Assembly (NCBI GenBank): GCA_963708455.1
Contig: CAVPSQ010000004.1
Coordinates: 930,001 to 994,000 of the forward strand
Reading direction: 5' to 3'
DNA: 64,000 bases
Source of the DNA: CAIMUS01 sp963708455
GTDB lineage: Bacteria; Pseudomonadota; Gammaproteobacteria; Competibacterales; Competibacteraceae
The notes beneath the pieces are model-generated. The model did not search any database and was not told the origin of the DNA. It saw nothing but the letters and a program-made list of their open reading frames with translations. Positions 50,846 through 62,237 of this stretch are shown here, one piece after another (position 1 is the first letter of the stretch; every line of letters starts with the position of its first letter). Position numbers and translations under genes: made by a program.

Positions 50846-52942
50846 ATGAATCGATTGCGGAATAATTCCTCAATACCACAAAGCGTTCCCTTAAAATACG
50901 CAATACTCATTATCCTGCTGATCCTGTCGATCGTGCTGATGGGAGCTATATTCTTGTTGCTTGAAAGGCATGTCCGGATGAGTAAAGCTTATCTTGCCCT
51001 GACCACCGAACAGCGCCTGCTTTCCCGCAGCGTGGTCACGCAAGCCTTCGAGGCGGCGCGCGGCAACGAACCGGGTTTCGAGCGTTTGCGGGAAAGCAAG
51101 CAGCGTTTTGAGGAAATTCTGGTTATCCAGAAAAATGGCCGTCCGGCAGCCGGTCTGTTGGCATCGCCGGCGGCTGTCCTGCCCTATGTCAATAATCTGG
51201 AAGCCCAATGGCAACCACTGGGCACCCATATCCAGGTGATTCTGGATGGTCGTGACGCCGTAGTGTCGGTCAGCGCTTTTCTGCCTCTGTTGGAGGGAGT
51301 CTTGCCCAGGTTTCTGGAGTTGTCTGAAAAAGTGGTCGGCACGCTGGTCGAGGCCGGTGCCGCGCCGCGTCAGGTGTACGTGGCCACCCGCCAGTTGTTG
51401 CTGGCGCAACGCATCGAAAGCAATCTGAGCCAGATGCTGGGCGGAGGGGATAAAGCGGCAGCGGCGGCGGATCAGTTCAGCCGTGATGTCAGTCGCTTCG
51501 GGCAGGTGCTCAAAGGGATGTTGGGCGGCGATCAGCAACTGGGGGTGGAGCGGGTTGTCAATCCAGCCGCGGTGACCAGGCTTAATGAATTGACTGAACA
51601 GTTTCGCTCTATCGAGCAGGAATCCAATCGGGTATTGAACAATGCGCCTGAATTATTTCAGGTGCAAAGCGCCACCCAGGCAATTGCCAGACAAGGCGAT
51701 GCACTGCTGGAAGCAACCAATAAACTGTTGCAGCAATACGAGGCTTCAGCCGCCGATGGAATCACGCTGTTCGGCTTATTGAAGATCAACTATCTGTATG
51801 TCTATACGCTGGGCATTATTGCCATCCTTTTGCTGTTGATTTTATCCTGGCAGGTAAACCAGGAAACCAGATTACGTCTGCTGGAGAGCGAGCAACGCAA
51901 ACAGGAGACGGAGGAGCAGAATCGCCGCAATCAGGAAGCCATTTTGCGCTTATTGGATGAACTCGGTAATCTTGCGGAAGGCGACCTTACCGTGCGGGCC
52001 ACCGTTACCGAAGATATTACCGGCGCTATCGCCGATTCCGTCAATTATGCGATCGAAGCGTTGCGCGATCTGGTATCCACGATCAACAAGACGTCCGAGC
52101 AGATGGCCGTGGCCGCGCACGAAACGCGCGGCGTCGCCGACCGCCTGGCGCGCGCCAGCGAGGTGCAGGCGCGCCAGCTCGAATCCGCCAGCGCAACGGT
52201 GGCGCAGATGGCTACCTCCATGGATGAAGTGGCAGACAAAACGGCGGCTTCGGCGGCGGAGGCGGATAAATCCGTCACGATCGCCCATGAAGGCGGCGCC
52301 CGGGTACGCCACACTATCCAGGGTATGGATGCGATTCGGGAACATATCCAGGAAACATCCAAACGCATCAAGCGGCTGGGCGAAAGCTCGCAGGAGATTG
52401 GGGATATCATCGCGCTGATCAACGATATCGCCGAGCAAACCAACCTGCTGGCGTTGAATGCGGCTATCCAGGCGTCGTCGGCGGGCGAGGCGGGACGTGG
52501 TTTCGCGGTGGTCGCCGATGAGGTGCAGCGGTTGGCGGAGCGTTCCGGTAATGCGACCAAGCGCATCGAGGCGCTGGTCAAAACCATTCAAGCGGATACC
52601 AATGAAGCTATCATTTCGATGGAAAAGAGCACTACCGAAGTGGTCAACGGGGCCGGCCTGGCGGAAAAGGCAGGCGCGGCTCTGGAGGCGACCGAAGCGG
52701 TATCGGCGCGCCTGGCCGGGTTGATCAATGATGTCTCCAGCGCCTCGAGGCAGGTGACCGAAATGGCTGCACGTGTTGCTACCGTGATGAAATCGATCAA
52801 TGAAATCACTGCGCAGACGGCCGAAAGCAGTAATGCGACCGCTTCTTCCATAGGCAAACTCAATCGCCTGGCGCAGGAATTACAGCAATCGGTAGCGGGT
52901 TTCCGTCTACCGGTACAAGCAGTAGCTAAAGGGAGCGCCTGA
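50846..52942 (+). CDS. pilJ: Type IV pilus methyl-accepting chemoreceptor PilJ
   Basis: This 698-residue chemoreceptor senses signals for twitching motility. It has an N-terminal span (YAILIILLILSIVLMGAIFLLL), a long periplasmic part typical of PilJ, a second span near residue 320-336 (YVYTLGIIAILLLLIL), a HAMP domain and a C-terminal MCP signalling domain. The hairpin tip contains EIGDIIALINDIAEQTNLLALNAAIQASSAGEAGRGFAVVADEVQRLAERS. It lies between pilI and chpA, in the operon order. Confidence 0.93.
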   Translation: MNRLRNNSSIPQSVPLKYAILIILLILSIVLMGAIFLLLERHVRMSKAYLALTTEQRLLSRSVVTQAFEAARGNEPGFERLRESKQRFEEILVIQKNGRPAAGLLASPAAVLPYVNNLEAQWQPLGTHIQVILDGRDAVVSVSAFLPLLEGVLPRFLELSEKVVGTLVEAGAAPRQVYVATRQLLLAQRIESNLSQMLGGGDKAAAAADQFSRDVSRFGQVLKGMLGGDQQLGVERVVNPAAVTRLNELTEQFRSIEQESNRVLNNAPELFQVQSATQAIARQGDALLEATNKLLQQYEASAADGITLFGLLKINYLYVYTLGIIAILLLLILSWQVNQETRLRLLESEQRKQETEEQNRRNQEAILRLLDELGNLAEGDLTVRATVTEDITGAIADSVNYAIEALRDLVSTINKTSEQMAVAAHETRGVADRLARASEVQARQLESASATVAQMATSMDEVADKTAASAAEADKSVTIAHEGGARVRHTIQGMDAIREHIQETSKRIKRLGESSQEIGDIIALINDIAEQTNLLALNAAIQASSAGEAGRGFAVVADEVQRLAERSGNATKRIEALVKTIQADTNEAIISMEKSTTEVVNGAGLAEKAGAALEATEAVSARLAGLINDVSSASRQVTEMAARVATVMKSINEITAQTAESSNATASSIGKLNRLAQELQQSVAGFRLPVQAVAKGSA

Positions 52943-52983
52943 GGATTCAGGGAATTTGCCTGCGGTGATTGTGAGAAACCTTT

Positions 52984-55900
52984 ATGAGCATGCATATCCA
53001 TAGGGACCATCCGTTAAAGGCCCTTAAGGAAGAAATGGCGCTAACCCTGGGACAGGTACAATTGGAACTGCAATCCTATCTGACCAACCCTGGTGAAATA
53101 GCTAAATTGCAGCCGGTGATCAGCGGCGTCGACCAGATACGCGGTGCTTTTGCGATGCTGGAGTACAGCAGTGCCGCCGAGCTTGCCCAGGAAGTGGTTG
53201 CCGTCACCCGGGAACTGCTGCGCCAGCGTGGAGACCGCCGCGAAGCCGTGCAACAACCGTTGTTGCACGCCCTGTTTCAGCTGCTGACCTGTCTCGAGTG
53301 GCTGCAGCACGACAGCCACTGGCAGGCAGCAGATTTCCACTTATTGCTCAACCAGTTGCGCGCCGCGATGGGACAGGAGCCGAGGGTCATCGAGCCCTCG
53401 CCTGGCGGTCCGGCGGACGGCGCGGCTGCGTCGCCCGTTCCGGTGGCTGTGCGCGAACTGGCGGCGCAGACACGGCTGCCGCTGCAACAGGCGCTGCTCG
53501 GCATTCTGCGCGCTCAGGAAGTCCCGGAAAATCTGCATGCGATAGCCCGGCTTTTCCGCCGGCTGAAAGAGGCCATGACCGGGAAGTCTTCCTATCGCTT
53601 CTGGGAACTGGCTGAAAGACTGGCGTGCGCTTTGCGCGACGGCCGTATTCCGTCCTCCCAGGCGGTACTGCTGGTGTTGCGCGATCTCGACGGCCGGGTC
53701 AAGTACCTGAGTGAAACCGGCCAGGTGTTCGCCAGCAGCGCCGCCGAACAGGCGTTCAGCCAACGCCTGAGCGACTATATGACCGACGACGATAGCGGCG
53801 CGGCGCACCGGCAGCGCGACACTGGCGAGCAGCCTGCGCAATCGGTCGAGCCGATGACGCCCAACAGCGACTCCGGCGCCCACACTCCACTGGACGATGA
53901 AACCCTGGGAATTCTCGCCGGTCTGCTAGGCGAGCTGATGACCTTTGTAGAAGACGCGCTGGAGCATCTTACCTACACCCATGCCGACGCCAGAGTGACG
54001 CTGCAACAAGCGGCGGCGACACGGCTGCAGGCCATGGCCGGCGTGCTGAGCATGCTCGAGCTGGATAGCATCGCTGGGCGGTTGCAGTCGCCTGTGCAGG
54101 AACTGCACGCCTGGACAGCCGCCACGCAGGTTGCCACAGAGGAACTCGACCGGCTTGCCGATATCCTCGTGGAGGTGGAAAGCGACCTGCGGGAAATCCC
54201 CAGGCTGTATAGACTGCAGATCGCCGGTCCGCCTGTAACGAACGGCGGACAATTGCCGCTAGACAGCCGCTACCGCCAGGCGGTCAGAGCCGCCATCGGC
54301 TACGCCATCCAGGAAATCGGCAAGGCGCGCGAACTGGCCGCCACGGCGCTGGAGAATAATGGTAATGCGGAGCTCTGGAACAGCCTGCACGAATGCCTGC
54401 ACGCCATCGCCAATATGTTCATCGTGCTGCAAAGCGAGCAGGCAGCGCTGCTGATCGGCCGTCTGCAAAACCACATCACTGCGTTTGTCGCCAGTGCTGA
54501 AAAAAGCAGTCATGTATTCGAGGCATTTGCCGAAATCATGCTGGCTTTGGAATATTACCTGGAGTCTTTAGACGAGCGTGGACAAGCGGACGCAGTGATT
54601 GTGATGCTGATCGAGGGTCAGGTGGACCGCCTCGACGACCTGCTGACTGCAACGGCTACCGATCGGGCGATGGCAGTGGAGCAGACCGGTGCACTGGAGG
54701 GAGGGGATGTCGATAGAGCCGCTATGCCAATAATCGAACTGCCGACCGTTGATGCCGCCAGGGCCGCTCCCCCTGCACCGGCTGTTGAGCCGGCGTCTGT
54801 CAGCAACCCGATCATAGTGCAGGTGCGGCAAGCGGCGCTGCCGACTGGCAATGCCCCCGCTGCTGCCGTGGATGCCGAAATATTCGCTATCTTTTTCGAA
54901 GAAGCGCGCGGTGAGGCAGTCGCCATCCGCCAACAGTTAACCCGTTGGCGTGACAATCCGGCTGACAGTGAGGCGCTCACCATCATCCGCCGTGCTTTTC
55001 ATACCCTGAAAGGCAGCAGCCGGATGGTGCGGCAATATCCACTCGGCGACTTTGCCGCTTGTGTTGAAGCGCTGCTCAACCAGGTGCTGGCCGGCACACT
55101 GCCGCCTTCCCCGCAAATTCTGGACGCGGTGGAAGAGGCTCAGCAGGTATTACTTTCGTATTTGCGGGAGAGCGGGTTTACTGCTGACCAAGCAGCCGAT
55201 CTGCTGACTTTGCAGCACCGTATCGCAGCGCTGCCGCAGGCGGTCACAGTGGCTGCGCTTATCGCCGAGCGGCCGGAAGCCGCGGTGGAGCAGACGGCGG
55301 AGGCGCCGCCCGCTGCTGACAGGCCTGACCAGCCCGCCGGGCAGGAAGCGGCCCTGCCGGAGGCCAGTTCCGGGACTGCAGCCGCGCGCGGGCACGGCGC
55401 CGCGGTGCCTGTTGCACCCGACCTGGATTTGATCAAGATATTCCACTACGAAGCGGTTGTAATTCTGGATAAGAGCAGCCTCTTTATGGAGCGTTGGAAA
55501 CAGGAGCACACCGATAATGAGGGGTTGAAGGAGGTGCGCCGCCGGATGCATACCTTGAAAGGCAGCGCCCGAACGGCGGGTTTTGCCAGCATCAGCGAAC
55601 TGGCCCATGCCATGGAATCGCTGCTGGATGCCCTGTCCAACCGTCGTTTTCAGGATAGCGGTGCGCCGGTGGAGGCTTTGCAACGCGCTTTCGACTGTCT
55701 CGACAAGATGCTGGCGACAGTCCGTGGCGGCGCCGCTCCACAGTCGGCGGACGAACTGATCGGTGAACTCAGGTTGTTGATAAACGCATCCATCACTCAA
55801 CCCTCATTTGCGCTGGCGCAGGCGCAGCAAGCCGCCGGCGTGGCCGACCGGTGGACAGATCCAGCCCAGGCAGCGCCTCTCCTGGATCAGGAGGTGATGG

Positions 55901-58195
55901 AAATTTTTTATACCGAAGCCGCTGAGATTCTCGACAACAGCGATATCACGCTGCGTCGCTGGAATGCCCATAAGGAAAATGTACGATCTGTTGAACCATC
56001 TGCGCCGGCAGATGCATACCCTTAAAGGCAGTGCGCGGATGGCCGGTTTTACCGTTATAGGCGACCTTGCCCATACGCTGGAATCGGTGCTGGATGCGCT
56101 CAGCAAGGGCAATTTGCCACCCTCCGCGTCGCTGGTGGAAGCTGTACAACGCGCCCTGGATGGCCTCAATGAGCGGGTGGCCCAGGTGCAGGACAGCGCC
56201 GGACTGCTGCAGCCTGCCGATGAACTCATCGCCAACCTTAAGACTTTGTTTAGCGAGCCGCCCAGGAAAACCGGACAGCCCATCGTTGCGGTCGATTGGG
56301 AGCAACAGCACAAGCCGTCGGAGAGCAGCGCGTTGCCACTGGCTGAGGATACTATCCGGGTCAGCACCGCTCTGTTGAACAAACTGGTCAGTGGCATGGG
56401 CGAAAGCAGCATCTGCCGGGCGCGCGTCGATCAGGGGCTGGCTACCCTGCGCACCAATCTGTCCGATATGGACCAGACGGTGTACCGTCTGCGCCAGCAG
56501 TTACGGCGTCTGGAAACCGAAACAGACCGGCATATCCTGTTCCGCCATCAGGAAAACACCAGAGAACACCAGGATGAATTTGATCCGCTGGAACTGGATC
56601 GTTTTTCCGAATTGCAGCAGTTTTCCCGCTCCTTGCTGGAGATCGCCGAAGATCTCGCCAATATCGAGAATACTCTGGAAGACCAGGTTCAGGATATGAG
56701 CAACCTGCTGGATCAGCAAGCCAAGGTGAACAAGGAAATTCAACAGGGACTGATGCGTACCCGCATGGTCCGCTTCACCACAGTGGAGCCAAGGCTGCAA
56801 CGGGTGGTGCGCCAGGCCGCTCAGGAGCTGGGCAAACGCGCCGAACTGATTATGCAGGGCTCGGATTGCGAAGTGGATCGCACGGTGCTGGAAAATATGG
56901 TGGCACCCCTGGAGCATATGCTGCGCAATGCGATTTCGCATGGCATCGAGTTCCCGGAGCAACGTCTGGCGTGCGGTAAATCCGAAATCGGTGGAATTAC
57001 TCTGACTATCCGGCAGGAGGGTGCGGAATTGATCCTGAGCCTGAAGGATAATGGCGCCGGGTTGAATTTTACGGCGATCCGCGCCAAAGGCGAGGCTTTG
57101 GGGTTGCTCAAGCCCGACCAGGCGGCGACGCAGGATGAACTGATCGGATTGCTACTGCGACCCGGCTTTACCACCGCCGCCAAAGTCACCCAGATTTCCG
57201 GTCGCGGCGTTGGCATGGACGTGCTCAACGACGCCATCAAAACCCTGCGCGGCGCTCTGCTGATTGAGACGGAACAGGGTAAAGGAACGAATTTTGTTAT
57301 CCGCCTGCCGTTCTCTTTGGTAGTGACCCAGGCACTGGTGGTCAAGGTAGACCAGAATATGTATGCAATTCCCCTGCTCAGCATCGAGTCCGTGGCGCGC
57401 CTGGATGAGAGCGACCTGCGCGCCTATCTGGCCGGACAGAACGTAGAACTCAACCAAGGCCCCTATCGTTATCCGTTGCACAATCTGGGTGTCCTGTTCG
57501 GAGTTAACACCATCAAGCCGTATACCGACAGCGGTGATAAACGTCCTCCGGTTATCCTGTTCCGCAATGCGGAAACCAGCGCCGCTTTACAGGTGGACGC
57601 CGTACTCGGCAATCAGGAGATCATCATTAAACCGCTGGGACCGCAACTCCAGTCTTTGACGGGTATTTCCGGGGCCACCGTGCTGGGTGATGGGCGGGTG
57701 ATCCTGGTATTGGAACTGGCCACGCTGGTGCGCAATATCGCTTCCAACGAACAGCGTCAGGCGGAAGCGCAGGCGTTGGACAGCGCCCGCCGGGAACTCC
57801 ATTCCGGGCATATCGAAGCGATGGTGATCGATGATTCCATCACCATGCGTAAAGTAACCAGCCGTCTGCTGGAGCGCCACGGCATGAGCGTGACCGTCGC
57901 CAAGGATGGTTTGGAAGCGGTCGCCAAGCTGGACGAACACCTGCCCGATCTGGTGATTCTGGACATCGAAATGCCGCGCATGGACGGCTTCGAACTGGCC
58001 GCCCATATCCGCAATCAGGCGCACCTGAGGCATATACCGATTATCATGGTGACTTCGCGTGGCGGTGACAAGCACCGGGAGCGGGCCGCTCGTCTGGGGG
58101 TCGATGAGTATTTAACTAAACCTTATCAGGAAGAGGAAATGCTCGGTGCGATTGTCAAGGTGCTGGGAGACCGCGGCCGGACATTGCCGCTTTGA
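52984..58195 (+). CDS. chpA: Chemotaxis histidine kinase ChpA (frameshifted)
   Basis: ChpA is the large hybrid CheA kinase of the Pil-Chp pathway, about 1737 residues when one break is mended. N-terminal helices are degenerate Hpt-like units. Three good Hpt sites follow: His673 (FHTLKGSSRM), His856 (MHTLKGSARTAG) and one near residue 1011 (MHTLKGSARMAG). The frame changes at about 55983 just before the third, where dropping one base restores AHKENV-DLLNHLRRQMHTLKG. After it come the HATPase (LRNAISHGIE, DNGAGLN, GRGVGMDVL), a CheW domain and a C-terminal receiver with LVILDIEMPRMDGFE (Asp about 1660). Intact-only calls would be 52984..56025 and 55964..58195. Confidence 0.9.
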
Positions 58196-58210
58196 CCCGG
58201 AGGTTGAAAA

Positions 58211-58689
58211 GTGTCCGCCGCAACCGAATCCGCACCGATACTGCAAAGCATCCTGATCCCGTTCCAGGGTGGACAGGCGATTCTGCCGCAAAGCTCGGTG
58301 GTAGAGGTGGTCACCGCCGCCGCTCCGCTGGAGTGCAGTCTGCGCCGGCCTGGGTACAGGGTGTTATCGTGTTTCGCACCCATAACGTGCCGTTGGTGAG
58401 CCTGGATCGGCTGGTCTTCGAGACCACGCCGGCCTTGGATGCATACACCAGGATCATCGTCATCCATGCCTTGGGCGCCGATCTAAAACTGCCTTATATC
58501 GGTTTGCTGGCGACGCAGTCGCCTCGTCCAATCGCTTTAGGCCGCAACAATATCGCCGCGGATGGGACGGCGGGTCCGCCAGTGGAAGGGGTATTGAGTC
58601 GGGTCCAGGTCAAAGAACAGCCTGCGATCATCCCGGATATTGCAGCCATCGTCACTTTACTGGGGCCCCTGTTGCCGCTCTATTTCTGA
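58211..58689 (+). CDS. chpC: CheW-like protein ChpC (frameshifted)
   Basis: This is a short CheW-domain protein at the end of the Pil-Chp operon, as ChpC is in Pseudomonas. The start is GTG at 58211 with GGAGG upstream. It opens LQSILIPFQGGQAILPQSSVVEVVTAAAPLE. The rest is in another frame: APAWVQGVIVFRTHNVPLVSLDRLVFE and GVLSRVQVKEQPAIIPDIAAI, which complete the CheW fold. One missing base near 58335 explains the change. It is about 160 residues when joined. The stop lies 13 bases from the convergent DUF255 gene. Confidence 0.8.
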
Positions 58690-58701
58690 ACGGTTTCCTC
58701 T

Positions 58702-60816
58702 TTATCTGCTGTCCTGATCACGGAGCGCGGCAGGGACCGGGACTTCGGTAGCGGTGAGCAGCTCTTCCAGCGCCTCCAGCGTAACGATGGGCGCCGAGCA
58801 TTGCTGGCCGCTGCATACATAAGCGACAGGCTGCCCACGCGGCTCGCGTTGCGCCAACAATCCCGGCAGTGGTCCGGCGGTGGCGGGAATCGCCAGCGTG
58901 ACCCTGGCCGGAGCGTAGCTGCGGGCGCAACGCCGCCGCCACGGTTCGAGAGCCTCTGGCTGGCCGCGCAGAATAATTATCTGGCTGGGTTGGAAGTATT
59001 CCTCCACAGCCAGTAACAGCGCACCGCAAGCGATAGGCGCCTGCTCCACCCTGGGCCAGGCCCATTTCAGGGTGCGTTCCGCCGCTATCAGATAGGGCAT
59101 GGAGCCCAGCAGGTGGCCAAGCTTGAACAGCGCCTGGGCGGCAATGCCATTGCCGGCCGGTAAAGCGTCGTCATAAACCGGTTTGGGACGATCTATCAAG
59201 GCTTCGTGATCGTCGGCAGTAAAGAAGAAACCACCCTTTTTCGGGTCCTGGAAATGCTGCAGCAAGGTGTCGGCCAGCGCCACGGCGAAATCCAGGTCGC
59301 CATCCCGCCAGCGCACTTGCAGCAGTTCCACGATGCCGTCGAGCAACAGCGCATAGTCGTCCAGATAGGCGGGCAGATGTGCCCGGCCCTCCGCATAGAC
59401 CGCCAGCAGGCGGCCATCGCACCATAAATTTTCCCGGATAAAATCTAGCGCCCGCTCGGCGGAATGGCTGAACTCGGCCTGATCCAGATACCGTGCGGCG
59501 ATAGCCATCCCCTTAATCATCAAACCATTCCAGGCGCACAGGATTTTTTTGTCCTTGCTCGGCCATACCCGCTGCGAGCGGACCTGCAGGAGTTTATGGC
59601 GGGCCGCGTCCAGCCGATGGCCGGCTTCCTCCAGGCTGACGCCGGCCCGCCGGGCTACGGTCTCCATGTCCGCGCAGACGTACAGGTGCCAACGATCCTC
59701 GCAGTTGGCCTCTCCCTCCAAGCCGAAGCGGGCGGCAAAGACTGCATACTCCTCCGCACTTAGCGACTGTCGGGCTGCTGCCGGGGTCCACAGGTAGAAT
59801 TTACCTTCTTCGCCTTCGGAATCGGCATCCAGAGTGGCATAGTAGCCTCCTGCGGGCGCCTGCATGTGCCGTATCACCCAGGCGCCGGTTTCCTGCGCGA
59901 CGGTCTTAAACAGCGGTTCCCCGGTGGCGCGCCAGGCCTGACTGTACAGGCCCAGTAACGGCCCGTTGTCGTACAGCATTTTCTCGAAATGGGGAATCAT
60001 CCAGCGGTCATCGACCGCATAGCGGCAGAAGCCGCCCTCCAGATGATCGTAAATGCCACCTGAAGCCATTTTACGCAGAGTAAAGCAGGCGGCTGTCCGG
60101 GCCTCCTGATCCAGTTGGTCGCTAGCGGTGCTGTGGGCCCACTGCCGCAACAGGCATTCGATATGGGTGGGATGCGGGAATTTGGGCGCTGCGCCGAATC
60201 CGCCATGCACTGGGTCGAAGCTGGTCAATAATTGGGCGCGAGCCTCCTGCAGAGGGCCGGGATTGAGCGTATAACCACTTTTAGCCAGGCGCGCAGGACC
60301 GGCTCGAAGCGCGCTGAGCAAAGACACATTCTGGCGCCTCACTTCATCTTCGTGCTCCCTGTAGTAACTGCTGATCCCGCGCAGCAGATCCTTAAAGGCC
60401 GGCATGCCGTAGCGGGCTTCCTTGGGAAAATAAGTGCCCCCCAGGAAGGGAATCCTGTCGTCGGGGGTAAGGAACATGGTCAGAGGCCAGCCGCCGCCAC
60501 GCCCATTCAACAGTTGGTAAGCGGTCTGATAAATCTTATCCAGGTCAGGGCGCTCTTCCCGGTCGACTTTGATATTAATGAACCCTTGATTCATCAACTG
60601 GGCGGTTTCGGTATCCTCGAAGGACTCATGGGCCATGACATGGCACCAGTGACAGGCGGAATAACCGATTGAGAGCAGAACCGGCTTATTTTCGCGGCGC
60701 GCCTGGTCCAGCGCTGCCTCGCTCCACGGGTACCAGTTCACCGGATTGTAGGCATGTTGCAGCAAATAAGGGCTGGTCTCGTTGAGCAAGCGATTGGCGC
60801 GGGTTTGATCATGCAT
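58702..60816 (-). CDS. DUF255 thioredoxin-domain protein (YyaL/SSP411-like)
   Basis: This 704-residue protein has an N-terminal thioredoxin-like DUF255 domain: NRLLNETSPYLLQHAYNPVNWYPW at about 9-31, a CHWC pair at Cys55/Cys58 and INIKVDREERPDLDKIYQTAYQLL. It is followed by an (alpha/alpha)6-barrel region with YDHLEGGFCRYAVDDRWMIPHFEKMLYDN. The family (human SPATA20, bacterial YyaL) is conserved but its activity is not known; redox or carbohydrate roles have been proposed. It is a single gene, convergent with chpC. Confidence 0.93.
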   Translation of the reverse strand: MHDQTRANRLLNETSPYLLQHAYNPVNWYPWSEAALDQARRENKPVLLSIGYSACHWCHVMAHESFEDTETAQLMNQGFINIKVDREERPDLDKIYQTAYQLLNGRGGGWPLTMFLTPDDRIPFLGGTYFPKEARYGMPAFKDLLRGISSYYREHEDEVRRQNVSLLSALRAGPARLAKSGYTLNPGPLQEARAQLLTSFDPVHGGFGAAPKFPHPTHIECLLRQWAHSTASDQLDQEARTAACFTLRKMASGGIYDHLEGGFCRYAVDDRWMIPHFEKMLYDNGPLLGLYSQAWRATGEPLFKTVAQETGAWVIRHMQAPAGGYYATLDADSEGEEGKFYLWTPAAARQSLSAEEYAVFAARFGLEGEANCEDRWHLYVCADMETVARRAGVSLEEAGHRLDAARHKLLQVRSQRVWPSKDKKILCAWNGLMIKGMAIAARYLDQAEFSHSAERALDFIRENLWCDGRLLAVYAEGRAHLPAYLDDYALLLDGIVELLQVRWRDGDLDFAVALADTLLQHFQDPKKGGFFFTADDHEALIDRPKPVYDDALPAGNGIAAQALFKLGHLLGSMPYLIAAERTLKWAWPRVEQAPIACGALLLAVEEYFQPSQIIILRGQPEALEPWRRRCARSYAPARVTLAIPATAGPLPGLLAQREPRGQPVAYVCSGQQCSAPIVTLEALEELLTATEVPVPAALRDQDSR

Positions 60817-60925
60817 AAGCGGGCTCTCCTGACGCCAGTGGATGGGTTCGACTCACGTCAGACACCCTCCGCTGGTCCTTGTTCTAAACCGCGCCGATTT
60901 TGAAGGACTGTGTAATGTTTATAAA

Positions 60926-60988
60926 GTGGTTAGTGGTTAGTGGTTAGTGGCTGGTGGTTAGTGGCTGGTGGTTAGTGGCTGGTGGTTA
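60926..60988. repeat. Heptamer tandem repeat
   Basis: Nine consecutive seven-base units: GTGGTTA three times, then the 14-base pair GTGGCTG-GTGGTTA three times. It lies in the gap between the DUF255 gene and tRNA-Met, outside any gene, and looks like a VNTR produced by slippage. The rest of the 60817-61060 gap holds nothing I can identify. Confidence 0.9.
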
Positions 60989-61060
60989 GTGTTACTCTGC
61001 GAGGTGTTCCGGCTTAAGTGGTTAGCCCTACAACTGGAACGACCCCAGTGCCGGATTTTT

Positions 61061-61137
61061 TGGTGGCTATGGGTGGACTCGAACCACCGACACCGGCATT
61101 ATGAGTGCCGTGCTCTAACCGCCTGAGCTACATAGCC
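61061..61137 (-). tRNA. tRNA-Met (CAT anticodon), elongator type
   Basis: The minus strand folds as a full 77-base tRNA: acceptor GGCTATG pairs with CATAGCC, D-arm AGCTCAGGCGGTTAGAGC, an anticodon stem-loop with loop CTCATAA (anticodon CAT), T-arm GTGG-TTCGAGT-CCAC, and an encoded CCA end at 61061-61063. The paired first base and GGCTA start fit elongator tRNA-Met rather than initiator. A CAT anticodon could also be tRNA-Ile2, but the body sequence resembles elongator Met. Confidence 0.92.
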
Positions 61138-61187
61138 ATATGGGTAGAAGCGCCGCGACAGCGCCGGGTATTTTAAAAAGAGTCGAA

Positions 61188-61216
61188 ATTATCCATGTCC
61201 AGCAAGGATGCGTCAA
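61188..61216 (-). promoter_or_regulatory. Sigma-70 promoter for tRNA-Met
   Basis: On the minus strand TTGACG (61211-61216) and GATAAT (61188-61193) are spaced by 17 bases, close to the sigma-70 consensus. The expected start of transcription is about 40-45 bases before the tRNA 5' end at 61137. The region is AT-rich upstream, as stable-RNA promoters often are. Confidence 0.65.
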
Positions 61217-61432
61217 GTTTACCAGCCATTCTTAATTTATAAATTTTTATTTATCAAAGCGTTACAATAAAAAACTAATAGACCTTATAGGCCCGCTAAC
61301 AGCCTCTGTCCTGCTGATCAAGATAGCTATCCTGGAAAATCAAGATGTTGCGAAGGGCTCAACCGGAAACCCGCTTTGCGTTCTGCTCAACCACAATGAC
61401 TTTTTTATAAGTGACTGATTAAACTGATTAGT

Positions 61433-62237
61433 ATGAGCTTGCCACTGATCGACAGCCATTGCCACTTCGATGCAGATCGTTTCGATCCGGATCGAGATGC
61501 CGCCTATATGCGGGCCCGCGCCGCCGGTGTGGCTGCGCAGATTGTGCCGGCCGTCAGCGCCGCACTGTGGTCCAAAGTGAAAGCGGTGACCACGGCGTAT
61601 CCCGGTTTGTACCCGGCGTATGGACTGCATCCCATGTGCCTGGACGAACACCGCCCGGAACACCTGATTGCGCTGGCCAAATGGGTAGAGCAGGCAAGAC
61701 CGGCAGCGATAGGGGAATGCGGTCTGGACTATTACATTCCCGGCCTGGACCCGGCGCAACAGGTGGTTTTCTTCACGGAGCAGCTCAGAATCGCGCGCGC
61801 TTATGACCTGCCAGTGATCGTGCACGCCCGCCGCGCCGTGGACCATGTGATCAAATATCTGCGCCGTTTTCCTGGCGTGCACGGCGTGGTGCACAGTTTC
61901 TCCGGCAGCGAGCAGCAGGCTCGGCGGCTGCTGGAATCTGGGTTTCCTGCTCGGCTTTGGCGGCCCGCTCAGTTATCCTCGCGCCCAGCGGTTGCAGCAT
62001 CTGCTCCAGGTCCTGCCGCTGCAGGGGGTGTTGCTGGAGACCGATGCGCCCTATCAGCCTGGACTGCTGCATCAAGGCCAACGTAACGAACCGGCATTCC
62101 TGCCGGAGACGCTGGCCGTCATCGCCCGGCTGCGCAACCAGGACCCCGCCGAAATTGCACTGGTTACCACCCGCAACGCTCTGGCGCTGTTCGGAATCGC
62201 CGCATGTCCGACACTTTCGCCCGCACCGCCATCCTGA
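61433..62237 (+). CDS. tatD: TatD family metal-dependent DNase (frameshifted)
   Basis: This is a TatD-type deoxyribonuclease of about 268 residues. It begins PLIDSHCHFDADRF with the metal-binding HCH, then YPAYGLHPMCLDEH, AIGECGLDYY, ARAYDLPVIVHARRAVDHVI and GVVHSFSGSEQQARRLLES. The frame then changes at about 61940 in a GGG/TTT stretch. Dropping one base continues GFLLGFGGPLSYPRAQRLQHLLQ...GVLLETDAPYQP, the family C-terminus. The end overlaps tcdA by 34 bases. An intact-only call would stop at 62086. Confidence 0.85.

Noticed and set aside
60926..60988. Possible CRISPR array
   Set aside because: The units are only seven bases long, with no unique spacers; it is a simple tandem repeat. No other array-like repeat and no cas gene is present.
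62204..62237. The 34-base overlap of tatD and tcdA as a sign of error
   Set aside because: Both ends are family-typical, and overlaps of this size are ordinary for coupled genes; the real problem in tatD is the break near 61940.
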